A DNA stretch of 54,598 nucleotides, taken from contig DAHUZJ010000061.1 in NCBI GenBank assembly GCA_027306585.1, forward strand, positions 1-54,598. Reading direction: 5' to 3'. This document shows positions 15,158 through 23,697 of the stretch, piece after piece (the stretch's first letter is position 1; each line of letters opens with the position of its first letter). The position numbers and the translations under genes are program-made. The notes below the pieces were generated by a model. The model had not been told where the DNA came from. It saw only the letters and a program-made list of their open reading frames with translations, and did no database searches. Origin of the DNA: Acidimicrobiaceae bacterium. GTDB taxonomy: Bacteria > Actinomycetota > Acidimicrobiia > Acidimicrobiales > RAAP-2.

Positions 15158-15838
15158 GTGGACCACTTCCTGACCACCACCCTCACACACTGGGGCTATG
15201 TGGCACTCGTCGTCGTGACCGCCGTCTCCGCGATGGGCCCTCCGGTCGGGTCGGAGGCGGTGATCGCCTACAGCGGTGCCCTGGCCAGCGGCCAGCTGAC
15301 CGACGCGCACCACCACATGAGCCTCGCCATCGTGATCCTCCTGGCCGTGGTCGGGGAGCTCGTCGGGTCGACCGTCGGGTACGCCATCGGCCGTTACGGC
15401 GGCCGCCCCCTCGTCGACCGCGCCGGCCGCTACATCCTGCTCACGCACCGGGACCTCGACCGAGCCGAGGCCTGGTTCGGCCGGCGGGGCGAGCCGTTCG
15501 TGTTCTTCGGGCGGCTCATCCCCCTCCTGCGCTCGTTCGTCTCGATCGTGGCCGGGCTGGGCGAGATGGCCCTCGGCAAGTTCTGGCTCTTCACGATCGC
15601 CGGGTCGGCGGTGTTCACGGCCGCCCTGTCCAGCCTCGGCTACAGCCTGGGCGGCAGCTGGCACCGGGTCCTGAAGGACTTCAACGACGCCGGGTACGTG
15701 GCGGCGGCCCTGGCGATCGTGCTGCTCGCCGTGGCGATCCTCCATCGGCTCAGCGTCGTGCGTGCCGAGCGCGCCCGGCACTCGGCGCAAGGGCTCCGGC
15801 GCCGCGCCGAGGCCGCCCGGCGAGTCGAGGACTACTGA
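15158..15838 (+). CDS. DedA family membrane protein (SNARE-associated/VTT domain)
   Basis: A 226-residue integral membrane protein. The N-terminus VDHFLTTTLTHWGYVALVVV is followed by the DedA core: GSTVGYAIGRYGGRPLVDRA, a helix with HRDLDRAEAWFGRRGE, and FFGRLIPLLRSFVSIVAGLG, the last carrying the conserved arginines. Several hydrophobic segments follow, then a basic cytosolic tail. DedA proteins act in membrane lipid (undecaprenyl phosphate or phospholipid) flipping and homeostasis. GTG at 15158 has an AAAGG ribosome site 8 nt upstream. Confidence 0.92.
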   Translation: MDHFLTTTLTHWGYVALVVVTAVSAMGPPVGSEAVIAYSGALASGQLTDAHHHMSLAIVILLAVVGELVGSTVGYAIGRYGGRPLVDRAGRYILLTHRDLDRAEAWFGRRGEPFVFFGRLIPLLRSFVSIVAGLGEMALGKFWLFTIAGSAVFTAALSSLGYSLGGSWHRVLKDFNDAGYVAAALAIVLLAVAILHRLSVVRAERARHSAQGLRRRAEAARRVEDY

Positions 15839-15869
15839 GCTCCCGAGCCGAGCGCCGTGGAGCAGGGGC

Positions 15870-16409
15870 TCACGGGGACGGGCGGCTCACGGGCGCCCGC
15901 CGCTTGTCCCCCGCCGGAGGTCTCGCGGAGGCCGGCTGACCCAGGGCAACGGCGTCGGGCGCCATCAGCGCGGCAGCGACCTCCTGGAGGAACGACCGGA
16001 CGGTGGAGGCCGCCACCCGGTGGAGCAGCCGCCGGTCCAGGGTCGCCCCGACGGCCCCGAGCGGGGGGTTGTACTGACCGCTGAGGGTCAGCCGGCAGCG
16101 GTCCTCGCCGAGCTTCGCCACCTCGAGGTCCCCTTCCAGCGAGGGGAACAGCATCTGGAGCCGGATCGTGCGCCATCCGACCGGCACCACCAGGCCGTCG
16201 ACCCGGGGGCGCGGCGCCCCCGTCTGCACCCGCACCCGCTGCCGGGCGCCGGCGAGGAGCCCGCCCGGCCCGATCCGCACGACCACGTCCGCCCCCTCCT
16301 CCTCCGCCCGTTCCGCGCAGGCACCCAGCCACCCGCCCGGCTCACCGGCGAGCAAGGGTCCCACCCGGGCGAACGGCAGGTCGACGTCGATGAAGTCCTC
16401 GATGAACAC
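15870..16409 (-). CDS. SRPBCC-like hypothetical protein
   Basis: A 179-residue protein with the alternating beta-strand pattern of the SRPBCC/START-like fold: VFIEDFIDVDLPFARVGPLL at the start, a long RVRVQTG...VDGLVVPVGW middle, and DLEVAKLGEDRCRLTLSGQY followed by a C-terminal helix RRLLHRVAASTVRSFLQEVA. Such proteins bind hydrophobic ligands; no catalytic residue can be named. The GTG has an AAAGGGGG ribosome site. A low-complexity tail ends the protein. Family call is moderate. Confidence 0.7.
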   Translation of the reverse strand: MFIEDFIDVDLPFARVGPLLAGEPGGWLGACAERAEEEGADVVVRIGPGGLLAGARQRVRVQTGAPRPRVDGLVVPVGWRTIRLQMLFPSLEGDLEVAKLGEDRCRLTLSGQYNPPLGAVGATLDRRLLHRVAASTVRSFLQEVAAALMAPDAVALGQPASARPPAGDKRRAPVSRPSP

Positions 16410-16506
16410 CCATTCCCCCTTTGGTGGACGTGCCCGTCAGCCCTCCAGCGAGTCTCCCCCGAGGAGGCTCGCAACAGGAGGGCCAAAGGTCCCGACCGGG
16501 GGCACG

Positions 16507-17772
16507 TCAGCCGGCCGGGAAGCCCATCCAACGGCGGAAGACGGTCACCAGCCGGTCGACCAGCTCCGGGGTGGCCGAGGTGGAGATCGCGAAGAAGTTG
16601 CGTCCGCCCTGGTCGTCGGGGGTGCAGTTCACCCGCAGCACGTCGAGGCCGGCGTTGACCCGGAACCGGCGCTGGCGGACCCCGGCGAGGTCCGGGCCCT
16701 CCCGCTCGGCGAACATGAAGAAGGAGACGGTCGGCACTGGCGGGACGAACGGAGCGGGGGCCTGCAGGCGGGCTTCCGCCAGCGGCACCGGCACCACGCT
16801 GGCGGCCAGCGCCTGCCGGAGCGCCAGGAGGACCCGGGGGGACACCTCCTCGAGCCCGTCCCCGGCACGGACCTCCGCCGCCATGCGCACCGGGCCGACG
16901 AAGTTGCCGATCATGTCCTTCGTCTCGGGACGGCTCCGGTTCGAGACCGCTGACGTGACCAGGAACTCCTGGGCGCCCGCCACCTCGTGTAGCGCCAGTT
17001 CGAGCCACGACAGCACGACCACGAACGGCATGGCCGCCATTCCGGCGGTCGTGGCCACCAACCGCTCCCAGTCGGGCCGCGGGACGTTGAAGAAGCGGGT
17101 GATGGCCCGGCCGCCCTGGACCGTCGGCCAGCTGCCGGCGGCCACCGGCACCTCCCGCAGCTTCGCCCAGTGGGCGACGGCCCGCTCCTGGACGGCCGCA
17201 GCCACCGGATGGTCCCGGACGTGGTCGAGGTACGAGGCGTCGTTGGGGACGGGCAGCTCGGGCGGCGTGCGGCCGGCGTGCTTGGCGTAGGCGCGGGACA
17301 GCTCGGCCGCCACCAACGTCCCCGACTCCCCGTCCACCAGGGCCTCGGCGACGAAGATGGAGAGCACGTGGGTCTTGGGGGCGACGACGTACAGGGTGGC
17401 CTGCAGGCGCGGGTCGTCCCACGGCGACAGATCCTGGTACTCGGCTTCCACGGCGCGAACGGCGGCGGTGAGGCCCTCCAGCTTCGGGCGGTCGTCGAGC
17501 CGCACCACCGCCAGCACCCCGGGGCGGAAGGGCGTCACCTCCTGGGTGGTGCTGCTCGTGGCGGCCAGCCCCTCCGAGCCCTCCGGGCGCAGGAACCGCA
17601 CCCGCAGGACGTCGTGGGCGGCCACCACGTCGTCGAGCGCCTGGGCCAGCGCCGCCACGTCGAGCTTCCCGTTCAGCTGGTACACCCAGCTCATGAACTC
17701 GCGGCTCGGGTTGTGCGGGGCCATGAGCAGCGAGGACTGCTGCGTCAACGACAGCGGTACGCGTTCGGCCAT
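16507..17772 (-). CDS. Condensation-domain-like acyltransferase with degenerate HHxxxDG motif
   Basis: A 421-residue stand-alone protein resembling NRPS condensation domains: N-terminal PLSLTQQSSLLMA and the core DVAALAQALDDVVAAHDVLRVRF are typical. Where an active enzyme has HHxxxDG, this one has VAEALVDGES (about residues 142-151): the DG is kept, both histidines are gone. Later blocks such as SNRSRPETKDMIGNFVGPV match the C-domain latch region. It could be a catalytically altered acyltransferase (PapA-like) or a binding protein. ATG at 17772 was preferred over one at 17790 because AAGGAAAGG lies just upstream. Diverges from the thioesterase, 27 bp apart. Confidence 0.8.
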   Translation of the reverse strand: MAERVPLSLTQQSSLLMAPHNPSREFMSWVYQLNGKLDVAALAQALDDVVAAHDVLRVRFLRPEGSEGLAATSSTTQEVTPFRPGVLAVVRLDDRPKLEGLTAAVRAVEAEYQDLSPWDDPRLQATLYVVAPKTHVLSIFVAEALVDGESGTLVAAELSRAYAKHAGRTPPELPVPNDASYLDHVRDHPVAAAVQERAVAHWAKLREVPVAAGSWPTVQGGRAITRFFNVPRPDWERLVATTAGMAAMPFVVVLSWLELALHEVAGAQEFLVTSAVSNRSRPETKDMIGNFVGPVRMAAEVRAGDGLEEVSPRVLLALRQALAASVVPVPLAEARLQAPAPFVPPVPTVSFFMFAEREGPDLAGVRQRRFRVNAGLDVLRVNCTPDDQGGRNFFAISTSATPELVDRLVTVFRRWMGFPAG

Positions 17773-17799
17773 CCGTCCTTTCCTTGCCATGATGCTGCG

Positions 17800-18234
17800 A
17801 TGCGCGCCACGTTCGACGCCCCCACCGATCCCAACGCCTACCGATTCTGTCACCAGGTCCGCGTCCGGTTCGCGGAGACCGACGCCATGGGCGTGGTCCA
17901 CCATGCCGCCTACCTCCCCTACCTCGAATCCGCCCGCGTGGAGTACCTGCGGTCCGTCGGCCATCCCTACGTCGAGCTCCGGCGGTCGGGGATCGAGCTG
18001 CCGGTGGTGGAGGTGGTCACCCGCTACCTGCAACCCCTCGTCTTCGACGACCTGGTCGACGTCCATGTCGTGGTGGCCGGCGTCCGGGCAGCCACCGTCG
18101 AGCTCGGGTACTGCCTGGCCGTCGACGGAGCGCCGAAGGCGACGGCCGTGACCGTCCACGCGGTCGTCACAGGGGGTTCGGGGCGGCCGGTCCGCAGCCC
18201 CCGCTGGCTGCACGAGCTGGCCACCGGCTCCTGA
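17800..18234 (+). CDS. Acyl-CoA thioesterase (4HBT hot-dog, YbgC/FcbC-like)
   Basis: A 144-residue hot-dog protein that hydrolyses an acyl-CoA thioester. The active-site stretch VRFAETDAMGVVHHAAYLPY at about residues 21-40 has the conserved Asp, followed by the long helix LESARVEYLRSVG and the strand PVVEVVTRYLQPLVFDDLVD. Size and motif are typical. ATG at 17800 was chosen as the family N-terminus; a weak CATGAT -10 lies 6 nt upstream. Divergent from the condensation-like gene. Confidence 0.93.
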   Translation: MRATFDAPTDPNAYRFCHQVRVRFAETDAMGVVHHAAYLPYLESARVEYLRSVGHPYVELRRSGIELPVVEVVTRYLQPLVFDDLVDVHVVVAGVRAATVELGYCLAVDGAPKATAVTVHAVVTGGSGRPVRSPRWLHELATGS

Positions 18235-18247
18235 GCCGCCGGCGTCT

Positions 18248-19177
18248 TCACCCTCCCGTCGCCGCCGATCCGCCCGCGGCCGCCGGCGCGGCGCCCGTGG
18301 AGGGCCCAGCCGATGTGCCGCCCGACGACCCGGTGGCCGGTGCCGTGGTCGTGGTGGTCGTGGTGGTGGTCGTGGTGGTGGTCGCCCCCGGCGCCGTCGT
18401 CGTGGTGGTCGTGGCGCCCGGCGCGGTGGTCGTGGTGGTCGTGGCGCGAGGTGTCGTGGTCGTCGTGGTGGTCGTCGGCGTCGTGGTCGTCGGCGTCGTG
18501 GTCGTCGGCGTCGTGGTGGGCGGGGGACCTGTCCCCGTCACGAAGTTGCCTGCCGTGGTCCCGTTCTGCGCGGTGCTCGAGCCGAGGAGGGCCGCCAGCG
18601 GGCGCCCCGCCCCGAGCTCGATGAGCGTGACGACCAGGAGGGCGACGACGAAGGCGACCACGCCGGTGACGATCCATCGGAACGACGACGGGGGACCGCC
18701 CGCTGCGGGACGGCCAGAGGCTGCGCCGAGGAGCGAGGGGGCGGGGGGGCGGCCGGCGGGCGAGCCACCGGAGCGAGCCAGGGGCCGCCGGGTGCCGACG
18801 GCGTCCCGCGACGCGGACACGCCGCGGTTCCCGGCGGCGTGCCGCGCGACCGGCGGGTCCGGGGCGACGGTCGAGTTGGGCGGCGCCGCGGCCTCCGCCA
18901 GCGACGGCCCGGCGTCCTCCACCTCCGCCGAGGTCACCTGCCCGGCGGCTGCCGTGCCGCCCGCCCGGCGCACCAGGGGGTTCTGCTCGATCACCACGTG
19001 GCGCACGGCTTGGTGCCCGCGCTCGAGCGACTTCACCGCCAGCGCGCTGACCGTGGTGGCCACCGCGCTGCCGATGGCGACACCGATGATCGTGCCCTTC
19101 ACCCCGAAGAAGGAGGCGATGACGGCGGACAGCACCGCGCCGACGGCGGACCCGGCCACCTGCGTGAACTTCACCAT
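18248..19177 (-). CDS. Membrane protein with long Thr-rich low-complexity tail
   Basis: A 309-residue protein. The N-terminus (residues about 5-50) is a glycine/alanine-rich hydrophobic hairpin (AVGAVLSAVIASFFGVKG, IIGVAIGSAVATTVSALAV). A polar linker follows, then a transmembrane segment at about 168-188 (WIVTGVVAFVVALLVVTLIE), then an outside tail dominated by Thr runs and (R/P)(A/G)ATTTTTT repeats. Similar tails in actinobacteria are often O-mannosylated spacers; that is inference. I do not recognise a family. The start is 6 nt after the cyclase stop, so the two are probably co-transcribed. Confidence 0.75.
   Translation of the reverse strand: MVKFTQVAGSAVGAVLSAVIASFFGVKGTIIGVAIGSAVATTVSALAVKSLERGHQAVRHVVIEQNPLVRRAGGTAAAGQVTSAEVEDAGPSLAEAAAPPNSTVAPDPPVARHAAGNRGVSASRDAVGTRRPLARSGGSPAGRPPAPSLLGAASGRPAAGGPPSSFRWIVTGVVAFVVALLVVTLIELGAGRPLAALLGSSTAQNGTTAGNFVTGTGPPPTTTPTTTTPTTTTPTTTTTTTTPRATTTTTTAPGATTTTTTAPGATTTTTTTTTTTTTAPATGSSGGTSAGPSTGAAPAAAGGSAATGG
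18357..18528. repeat. GTGGTCGTGG-type trinucleotide-rich tract encoding poly-Thr
   Basis: Imperfect tandem repeats of GTGGTCGTG and CGGCGCCGTCGTCGTGGTGG-like blocks (as on the + strand) encode the Thr-rich tail of the membrane protein. Length is likely to vary between strains. Confidence 0.7.
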
Positions 19178-19183
19178 CGACGG

Positions 19184-19870
19184 TCAGCTACCGATGAACG
19201 GCGTCCGGAGGCTGCCCTGTCCCTCGGCGGCCGGCTGGGGCCGCCGCTCCCACGTGTCCCGACAGCTGTCCGAGCAGAACCACAGCTCGTTGCCGAAGGC
19301 GTCGAGCGCTCGGTCCTCGAACACGGCGGCGCTCAGGGGGATGCCGCACACCGGGTCCGGCCGCACCGGCGGCTCGAGCGGCAAGAAGCCGATCCGGCAC
19401 ACCCGCAGCGAGGGCCCGAGCCCCCGGATCTCCGTCTCCTGGGTGGCGAGCACGGTGCCCCACTTCGGCAGCGCATCGGCGAGAGTGGCCTCGACGAGGA
19501 CCGTCCCGCCCGGAGCGATGTCGCACAGCCGAGCCGCCACGTTGACCGGGTTCCCGATGTAGTCGTCGCCTTCGTGGAGGATCACCTCCCCCGAGGCGGC
19601 CCCGACCCGCACCGGGACGGGGACCTTTCCGATCTCGGTCGCTCGCTCGATCTCGAGTGCCGCCGCCAGGAGCGGCATCGGCTCGACGGCGACCAGCATC
19701 GCCCCGTCACCCAGCCACTTGGCGATCCGGACGCCCCGGCGCGAGCAGGTCTCCCGCACCGAGGACCGGAAAGCGCTGAGGACGGCGACCGCCCGCTCGT
19801 CGCCCTCCCGGTGGGTCAGGGCGGTGAAGCCGGACAGGTCGACGAAGGCGAAATGGCGCACGACCCGCAC
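19184..19870 (-). CDS. Class III adenylate/guanylate cyclase with C-terminal YHS-like domain
   Basis: A 228-residue soluble cyclase. The two metal-binding Asp are at D11 (FVDLSGFTALTH) and D55 (KWLGDGAML); K51 just before could bind the base, and GNPVNVAARL near 112-121 supplies the Asn/Arg transition-state residues. The C-terminus has a YHS-like unit beginning DPVCGIPL with a further CSDSC pair, a metal-binding type module. It may make cAMP or cGMP under redox or metal control. The GTG at 19870 is the likely start, but GTG codons at 19888 and 19861 are also possible. It lies 83 bp after livF and 6 bp before the Thr-rich protein gene. Confidence 0.83.
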   Translation of the reverse strand: MRVVRHFAFVDLSGFTALTHREGDERAVAVLSAFRSSVRETCSRRGVRIAKWLGDGAMLVAVEPMPLLAAALEIERATEIGKVPVPVRVGAASGEVILHEGDDYIGNPVNVAARLCDIAPGGTVLVEATLADALPKWGTVLATQETEIRGLGPSLRVCRIGFLPLEPPVRPDPVCGIPLSAAVFEDRALDAFGNELWFCSDSCRDTWERRPQPAAEGQGSLRTPFIGS

Positions 19871-19953
19871 CCGACGATGGTGGCACACATCGAGGGTGCG
19901 ACCGGCGGCGGCGGCGGGAGGCGGCGAGCCACAGGTGCAACGTGCCCGCCGGG

Positions 19954-20913
19954 CTACCACGGACCGGGGTCCCGAGCTCCCCCGACCTCCCCTTCGCCAC
20001 CTCGGTCCTGGGCCGGGGACGAGCTGCGCCGATCCCGTCCCCGCCACCGGCCGTTCCCGTTCCGGCCGTTCCCTGCGGTGCGGCCGGCTCGGACCCGGCC
20101 CGACCGCCGGTCGGCCCAGCCGGCGACCATCGGCGCCTCGTGCCCGGACTCGGCGAGGACCTGTTCGGCGGCCGCCACCGCGTCCTCGGCCGGCCCGTCG
20201 AAGGCCACCGACCCCCGTTGCAGGACGACCGCGCGGTCTGCCACCTCGAGGACCCGGTCGAGCTGCTGTTCGACCACCAGCAGCGCGGCACCGGCCTGGT
20301 GGATGCGGCGCAGGCCGTCGTAGACGGCATCCACCACCCCGGGGGCCAGTCCCAAGGAGAGCTCGTCGGCCACCAGGAGGGCCGGCGGGACCACCAACAC
20401 CTTGGCCAAGGACAGCAGCCGCTGCTGGCCGCCCGACAGCGTCCCGGCCCGTTGGCGCCGGCGCTCGCCGAGCACCGGGAAGGACGCGTAGGCGCTCGCC
20501 AACGCCCCCCGCACCCCCGCCGCCCCCGCGCGCTGGCGGAAGCTGAGGACGAGGTTCTCCTCGACGGAGAGGTTGGCGAACACCCCGCGGCCCTCCGGGA
20601 CGTGCGCCAAGCCCGCGCGGGCGATGCGGTAGGCGGGCGCTCCGGTCACCGGCCGGCCGCCGACGGACACCGTGCCGTCAGTGGCGGGCAGGAGGCCGGA
20701 CACCACCCGGGCCACGGTCGACTTCCCCGCTCCGTTGGCGCCGAGCAGGGCGACGATCCCGCCGGCGGGGACCGTGAAGCTCACGTCGAACAGCGCCCGG
20801 TAGGGCCCGTAGGCGGCGCTCACGTGCACCAGCTCGAGGGCCGGCACCGGACCGCTGTCGGCGCCGCCCGGCGCGGCGACCACCGTCAGACCTGCGTCGT
20901 CCGGAGTGCTCAC
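19954..20913 (-). CDS. Branched-chain amino acid-type ABC transporter ATP-binding protein (LivF-like)
   Basis: A 319-residue ATPase. Walker A is GANGAGKST, the LivF-typical PEGRGVFANLSVEENL follows, then the signature LSGGQQRLLSLAK and Walker B-region LLVADELSLGLAP, where the Walker B Glu is kept. Compared with the usual 235-240 residues it has about 25 extra N-terminal residues and a C-terminal low-complexity Arg/Gly tail of about 55 residues. GTG at 20913 overlaps the livG stop (GTGA). Energises import together with LivG and the fused permease. Confidence 0.9.
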   Translation of the reverse strand: MSTPDDAGLTVVAAPGGADSGPVPALELVHVSAAYGPYRALFDVSFTVPAGGIVALLGANGAGKSTVARVVSGLLPATDGTVSVGGRPVTGAPAYRIARAGLAHVPEGRGVFANLSVEENLVLSFRQRAGAAGVRGALASAYASFPVLGERRRQRAGTLSGGQQRLLSLAKVLVVPPALLVADELSLGLAPGVVDAVYDGLRRIHQAGAALLVVEQQLDRVLEVADRAVVLQRGSVAFDGPAEDAVAAAEQVLAESGHEAPMVAGWADRRSGRVRAGRTAGNGRNGNGRWRGRDRRSSSPAQDRGGEGEVGGARDPGPW

Positions 20914-21683
20914 CGGACCCCCAGGTAGGCCTGGCGGACCTCGGGCTCGGCCATGACGTCGGCGAACGCCCCGTCCGCCACGACCCGTCCGAGGTCCATG
21001 ACGATCGCCCGGTCGACGACCGCCCCCACCATCCCGAGGTCGTGCTCCACGAGGAGGACCGCCATCCCCCGCTCCACCTGCAGCTGGTGCAGCAACGCGG
21101 CCAGGGCGCGCGTCTCGTGGGCGTCGAGCCCCGACGACGGCTCGTCGGCCAGCAGCAGGCGGGGCTCCGCCACGAGGGCTCGTGCCAGCTCGACCAGGCG
21201 GCACGTCCCGAGGCCGAGGGCTGCCACCGGCACGTCGGCGACGTGGCCGAGGCCGACCAGCCCCAGCACCTCGCCGACCACCCGCCGCTCCTCCGCCGTG
21301 GTGGCGCTGCGCCCGAGGAGGTCCTTCCACAGATGGCCCCCGCCCAGGTGCGCCCGGGCTGCCACGAGCACGTGGTCCCGGACCGTGAGCTCCGGGAAGA
21401 CCTCGAGGCGCTGGTACGTCCGGCCGATCCCCATCCGGGCGCGCCGGTAGGTGGGCAGGTCGCCGAGCGGTCGCCCGTCGAAGCGCACCTCACCGGCGTC
21501 GGGCCGCAGCTGGCCGCACACGCAGTTGAACACGGTGGTCTTGCCGGCGCCGTTGGGACCCACGAGGCCGACGCTCTCGCCGGCGGCGACCGAGAACCGA
21601 ACGTCGTCGACGGCGGTCACGCCCCCGAAGGACTTGGCCAAGCCCTCGACCTCGAGGATCGTCGGCGCCCCGCGCTCGGTCAC
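20910..21683 (-). CDS. Branched-chain amino acid-type ABC transporter ATP-binding protein (LivG-like)
   Basis: A 257-residue ATPase of normal LivG length. It has Walker A GPNGAGKTT, the LivG block GRTYQRLEVFPELTV, a weakly conserved signature region (AALGLGTCRLVELARAL instead of LSGGQ-type) and Walker B LLLADEPSSGLD, then EHDLGMV. The altered signature motif may affect ATP hydrolysis in that half-site. It overlaps both neighbours by 4 nt (GTGA), indicating tight translational coupling in the order SBP, permease, LivG, LivF. Confidence 0.9.
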   Translation of the reverse strand: MTERGAPTILEVEGLAKSFGGVTAVDDVRFSVAAGESVGLVGPNGAGKTTVFNCVCGQLRPDAGEVRFDGRPLGDLPTYRRARMGIGRTYQRLEVFPELTVRDHVLVAARAHLGGGHLWKDLLGRSATTAEERRVVGEVLGLVGLGHVADVPVAALGLGTCRLVELARALVAEPRLLLADEPSSGLDAHETRALAALLHQLQVERGMAVLLVEHDLGMVGAVVDRAIVMDLGRVVADGAFADVMAEPEVRQAYLGVR

Positions 21684-23686
21684 CGCTGCTCCCCCGCAAC
21701 CGGCTCGCCGAAGCCGGCCGGCACCGGGAGGGCACCGGGCGGCGGCGGATGGCGCAGCACGATCCGCTCCACCCGGGCCGTCCACCGGCGCTTCTGCAGC
21801 TCCACGATCCCCTCGGGATGGGCGGCGTAGCTCAGGGCGCCCGCCGCGAAGAGGACGAACGTGAGGCCCGAGAAGCGCTGGGGCGCGTACTGGAGCAGCT
21901 CCTGCACCACGACGAAGCCGAAGGCCGCCTGGATGGCGCCCTCGACCGTGCGCACGCCGGTCGTCACCACGATCACCACCATCGCCAGCGACAACTGGTA
22001 GTTGAACTCGCCCGGGGCGACCGACGCCCGCTGGACGGCCAGCAGCGCGCCCCCCACCCCGGCCACGGCGCCCGACAGGGCGAAGACGAGGACCCGCTGC
22101 CAGGCCAGGTTGATGCCGATCCCGGCGGCACCGACCTCGCTGCCGCGCAGGGCGGCCAGCTCGCGGCCGACCGTGCCCCGCTGGACGAGCCGTACGCCGG
22201 CGGCGCAGGCGGCGAGGACCGCCAGGGCGAGCACGAAGAAGGCGTGGCCGTTGGGATCGAAGAAGTCGACCGCCCCGAGCCAGCCACGGTGGAGGGTGAT
22301 CCCGGCTGTACCCCCCGTCAGGGCGGGCTGGGAGAAGATCGCGTTGTCGAACAACAGGGCGGCGGCCAGCGTCATGAGCGCCAGCCCGAGCCCGCGGAGC
22401 CGGAGGGACGTGACGGCGAGCAGCGCCGCCACCGCCGCCGCCACCGCTGCCCCCACCAGGGCACCGACGAAGAAGTTCACGCCCACGTGCAGCGCCAGCA
22501 ACGCGGCGGTGAAGGCCGCCACGCCGGCCAGGGTCCCCTGTGCGAGGGACAGCTGGCCTCCCAGCCCCGTGATGAGGGTGATGGAGAGGAACACGGTCCC
22601 GTAGGCCAGCCCCTGGTCCAGGACCGTCTCCCACGCCCGCGGCATCCACGTCAGCATGGAGACCGCGAAGGCCAGCAGGAGGAGCCACCACGCCGGACGG
22701 ACCACCCGTTCGAGCTGCGGAGAGCGGACGCTGGCCGCCACCGGGGGGGGCGGCGGGTCCACGGAGGCCAACGGGTCCCGGGAGTCGTCCAGGGCACGCA
22801 ATCCGGGGACGACGAGCAGGGCGGCGAACAGCACCACGAACGGCAGGGCCGGGAGCACCGCCGAGTACCACACCGAGCCCGTCGGGAGCTCCCCCTGGGC
22901 CACGAGGCTCACGACGCCGATGAGCACGCCGACGGCGGCGGCCACCGACATCGAGCGCAGCACGGCGCAGGCGGCGGCCGCGATGGCCGCCACCATGAGC
23001 GTGAGGAAGGCCTGGGACTGGAGCGTCGCCTGGGTGGGCGCCAGCAGCACGCCGGCGAGGCCGGCCATCAGCCCCGACAGGGCCCATGCCGCCGAGACGA
23101 CCCGGTCGGCGTTGACCCCCTCGAGCTGGACGAGGCGGCGGCTCTCGACGGCCGCCCGCATCTCGAGGCCGAGCGGCGTGGCCCGCAGGAGCACGGTCAG
23201 GACGACCAGGATCGCCGCCGTGAAGACCACGGAGCTCAGGAAGACCCCGTTGATCGGGGCGAGGGCCAGCCCGAAGAGGTGGAAATAGACGGTGTTCGGG
23301 TTGAAGGCGATGCTCGGCAGCCCGACCAGGTTCTGGTTGCCGAAGACCACCGGGAGCAGCGACGGGATCCCGACCAGCAGCGACAGTCCGGTCACCACCT
23401 TCGCCAAGCCGTGCGTGGGGGGGATCCGGCGGAACAGGAGCCGGTCCATGGCGATCCCGAGCCCCGGCCCGAGGGCGACCACGGCCACGAGGAAGGCCAG
23501 CCACACGGGGGCCTGGTGGACCTGCACCAGCCATCCGAAGACGAAGGCCGAGACGTAGGCCTGCGCGGCGTAGCCGAAGTTGAAGACACCGGTCGCCTGG
23601 TAGGTGAGGACCAGCCCGACGGCGAAGATGGCGTAGGCGCAGCCGTAGGGGACCCCCGGGACGGCAAAGCCGAGGAGCTGCTCCAT
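21680..23686 (-). CDS. Fused LivH-LivM ABC transporter permease
   Basis: A 668-residue membrane protein in which both permease halves of a Liv-type importer are joined. Residues about 1-290 are LivH-like (YGCAYAIFAVGLVLTYQATG, VFNFGYAAQAYVSAF); a proline-rich linker (about 300-325) follows; residues about 335-650 are LivM-like (FLSITLITGLGGQLSLAQGT, GTVGRELAALRGSEVGAAGI). In most bacteria these are two genes. Start ATG 23686 lies 11 bp after the binding-protein gene. Confidence 0.92.
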   Translation of the reverse strand: MEQLLGFAVPGVPYGCAYAIFAVGLVLTYQATGVFNFGYAAQAYVSAFVFGWLVQVHQAPVWLAFLVAVVALGPGLGIAMDRLLFRRIPPTHGLAKVVTGLSLLVGIPSLLPVVFGNQNLVGLPSIAFNPNTVYFHLFGLALAPINGVFLSSVVFTAAILVVLTVLLRATPLGLEMRAAVESRRLVQLEGVNADRVVSAAWALSGLMAGLAGVLLAPTQATLQSQAFLTLMVAAIAAAACAVLRSMSVAAAVGVLIGVVSLVAQGELPTGSVWYSAVLPALPFVVLFAALLVVPGLRALDDSRDPLASVDPPPPPVAASVRSPQLERVVRPAWWLLLLAFAVSMLTWMPRAWETVLDQGLAYGTVFLSITLITGLGGQLSLAQGTLAGVAAFTAALLALHVGVNFFVGALVGAAVAAAVAALLAVTSLRLRGLGLALMTLAAALLFDNAIFSQPALTGGTAGITLHRGWLGAVDFFDPNGHAFFVLALAVLAACAAGVRLVQRGTVGRELAALRGSEVGAAGIGINLAWQRVLVFALSGAVAGVGGALLAVQRASVAPGEFNYQLSLAMVVIVVTTGVRTVEGAIQAAFGFVVVQELLQYAPQRFSGLTFVLFAAGALSYAAHPEGIVELQKRRWTARVERIVLRHPPPPGALPVPAGFGEPVAGEQR

Positions 23687-23697
23687 GTCCCGGCCGC

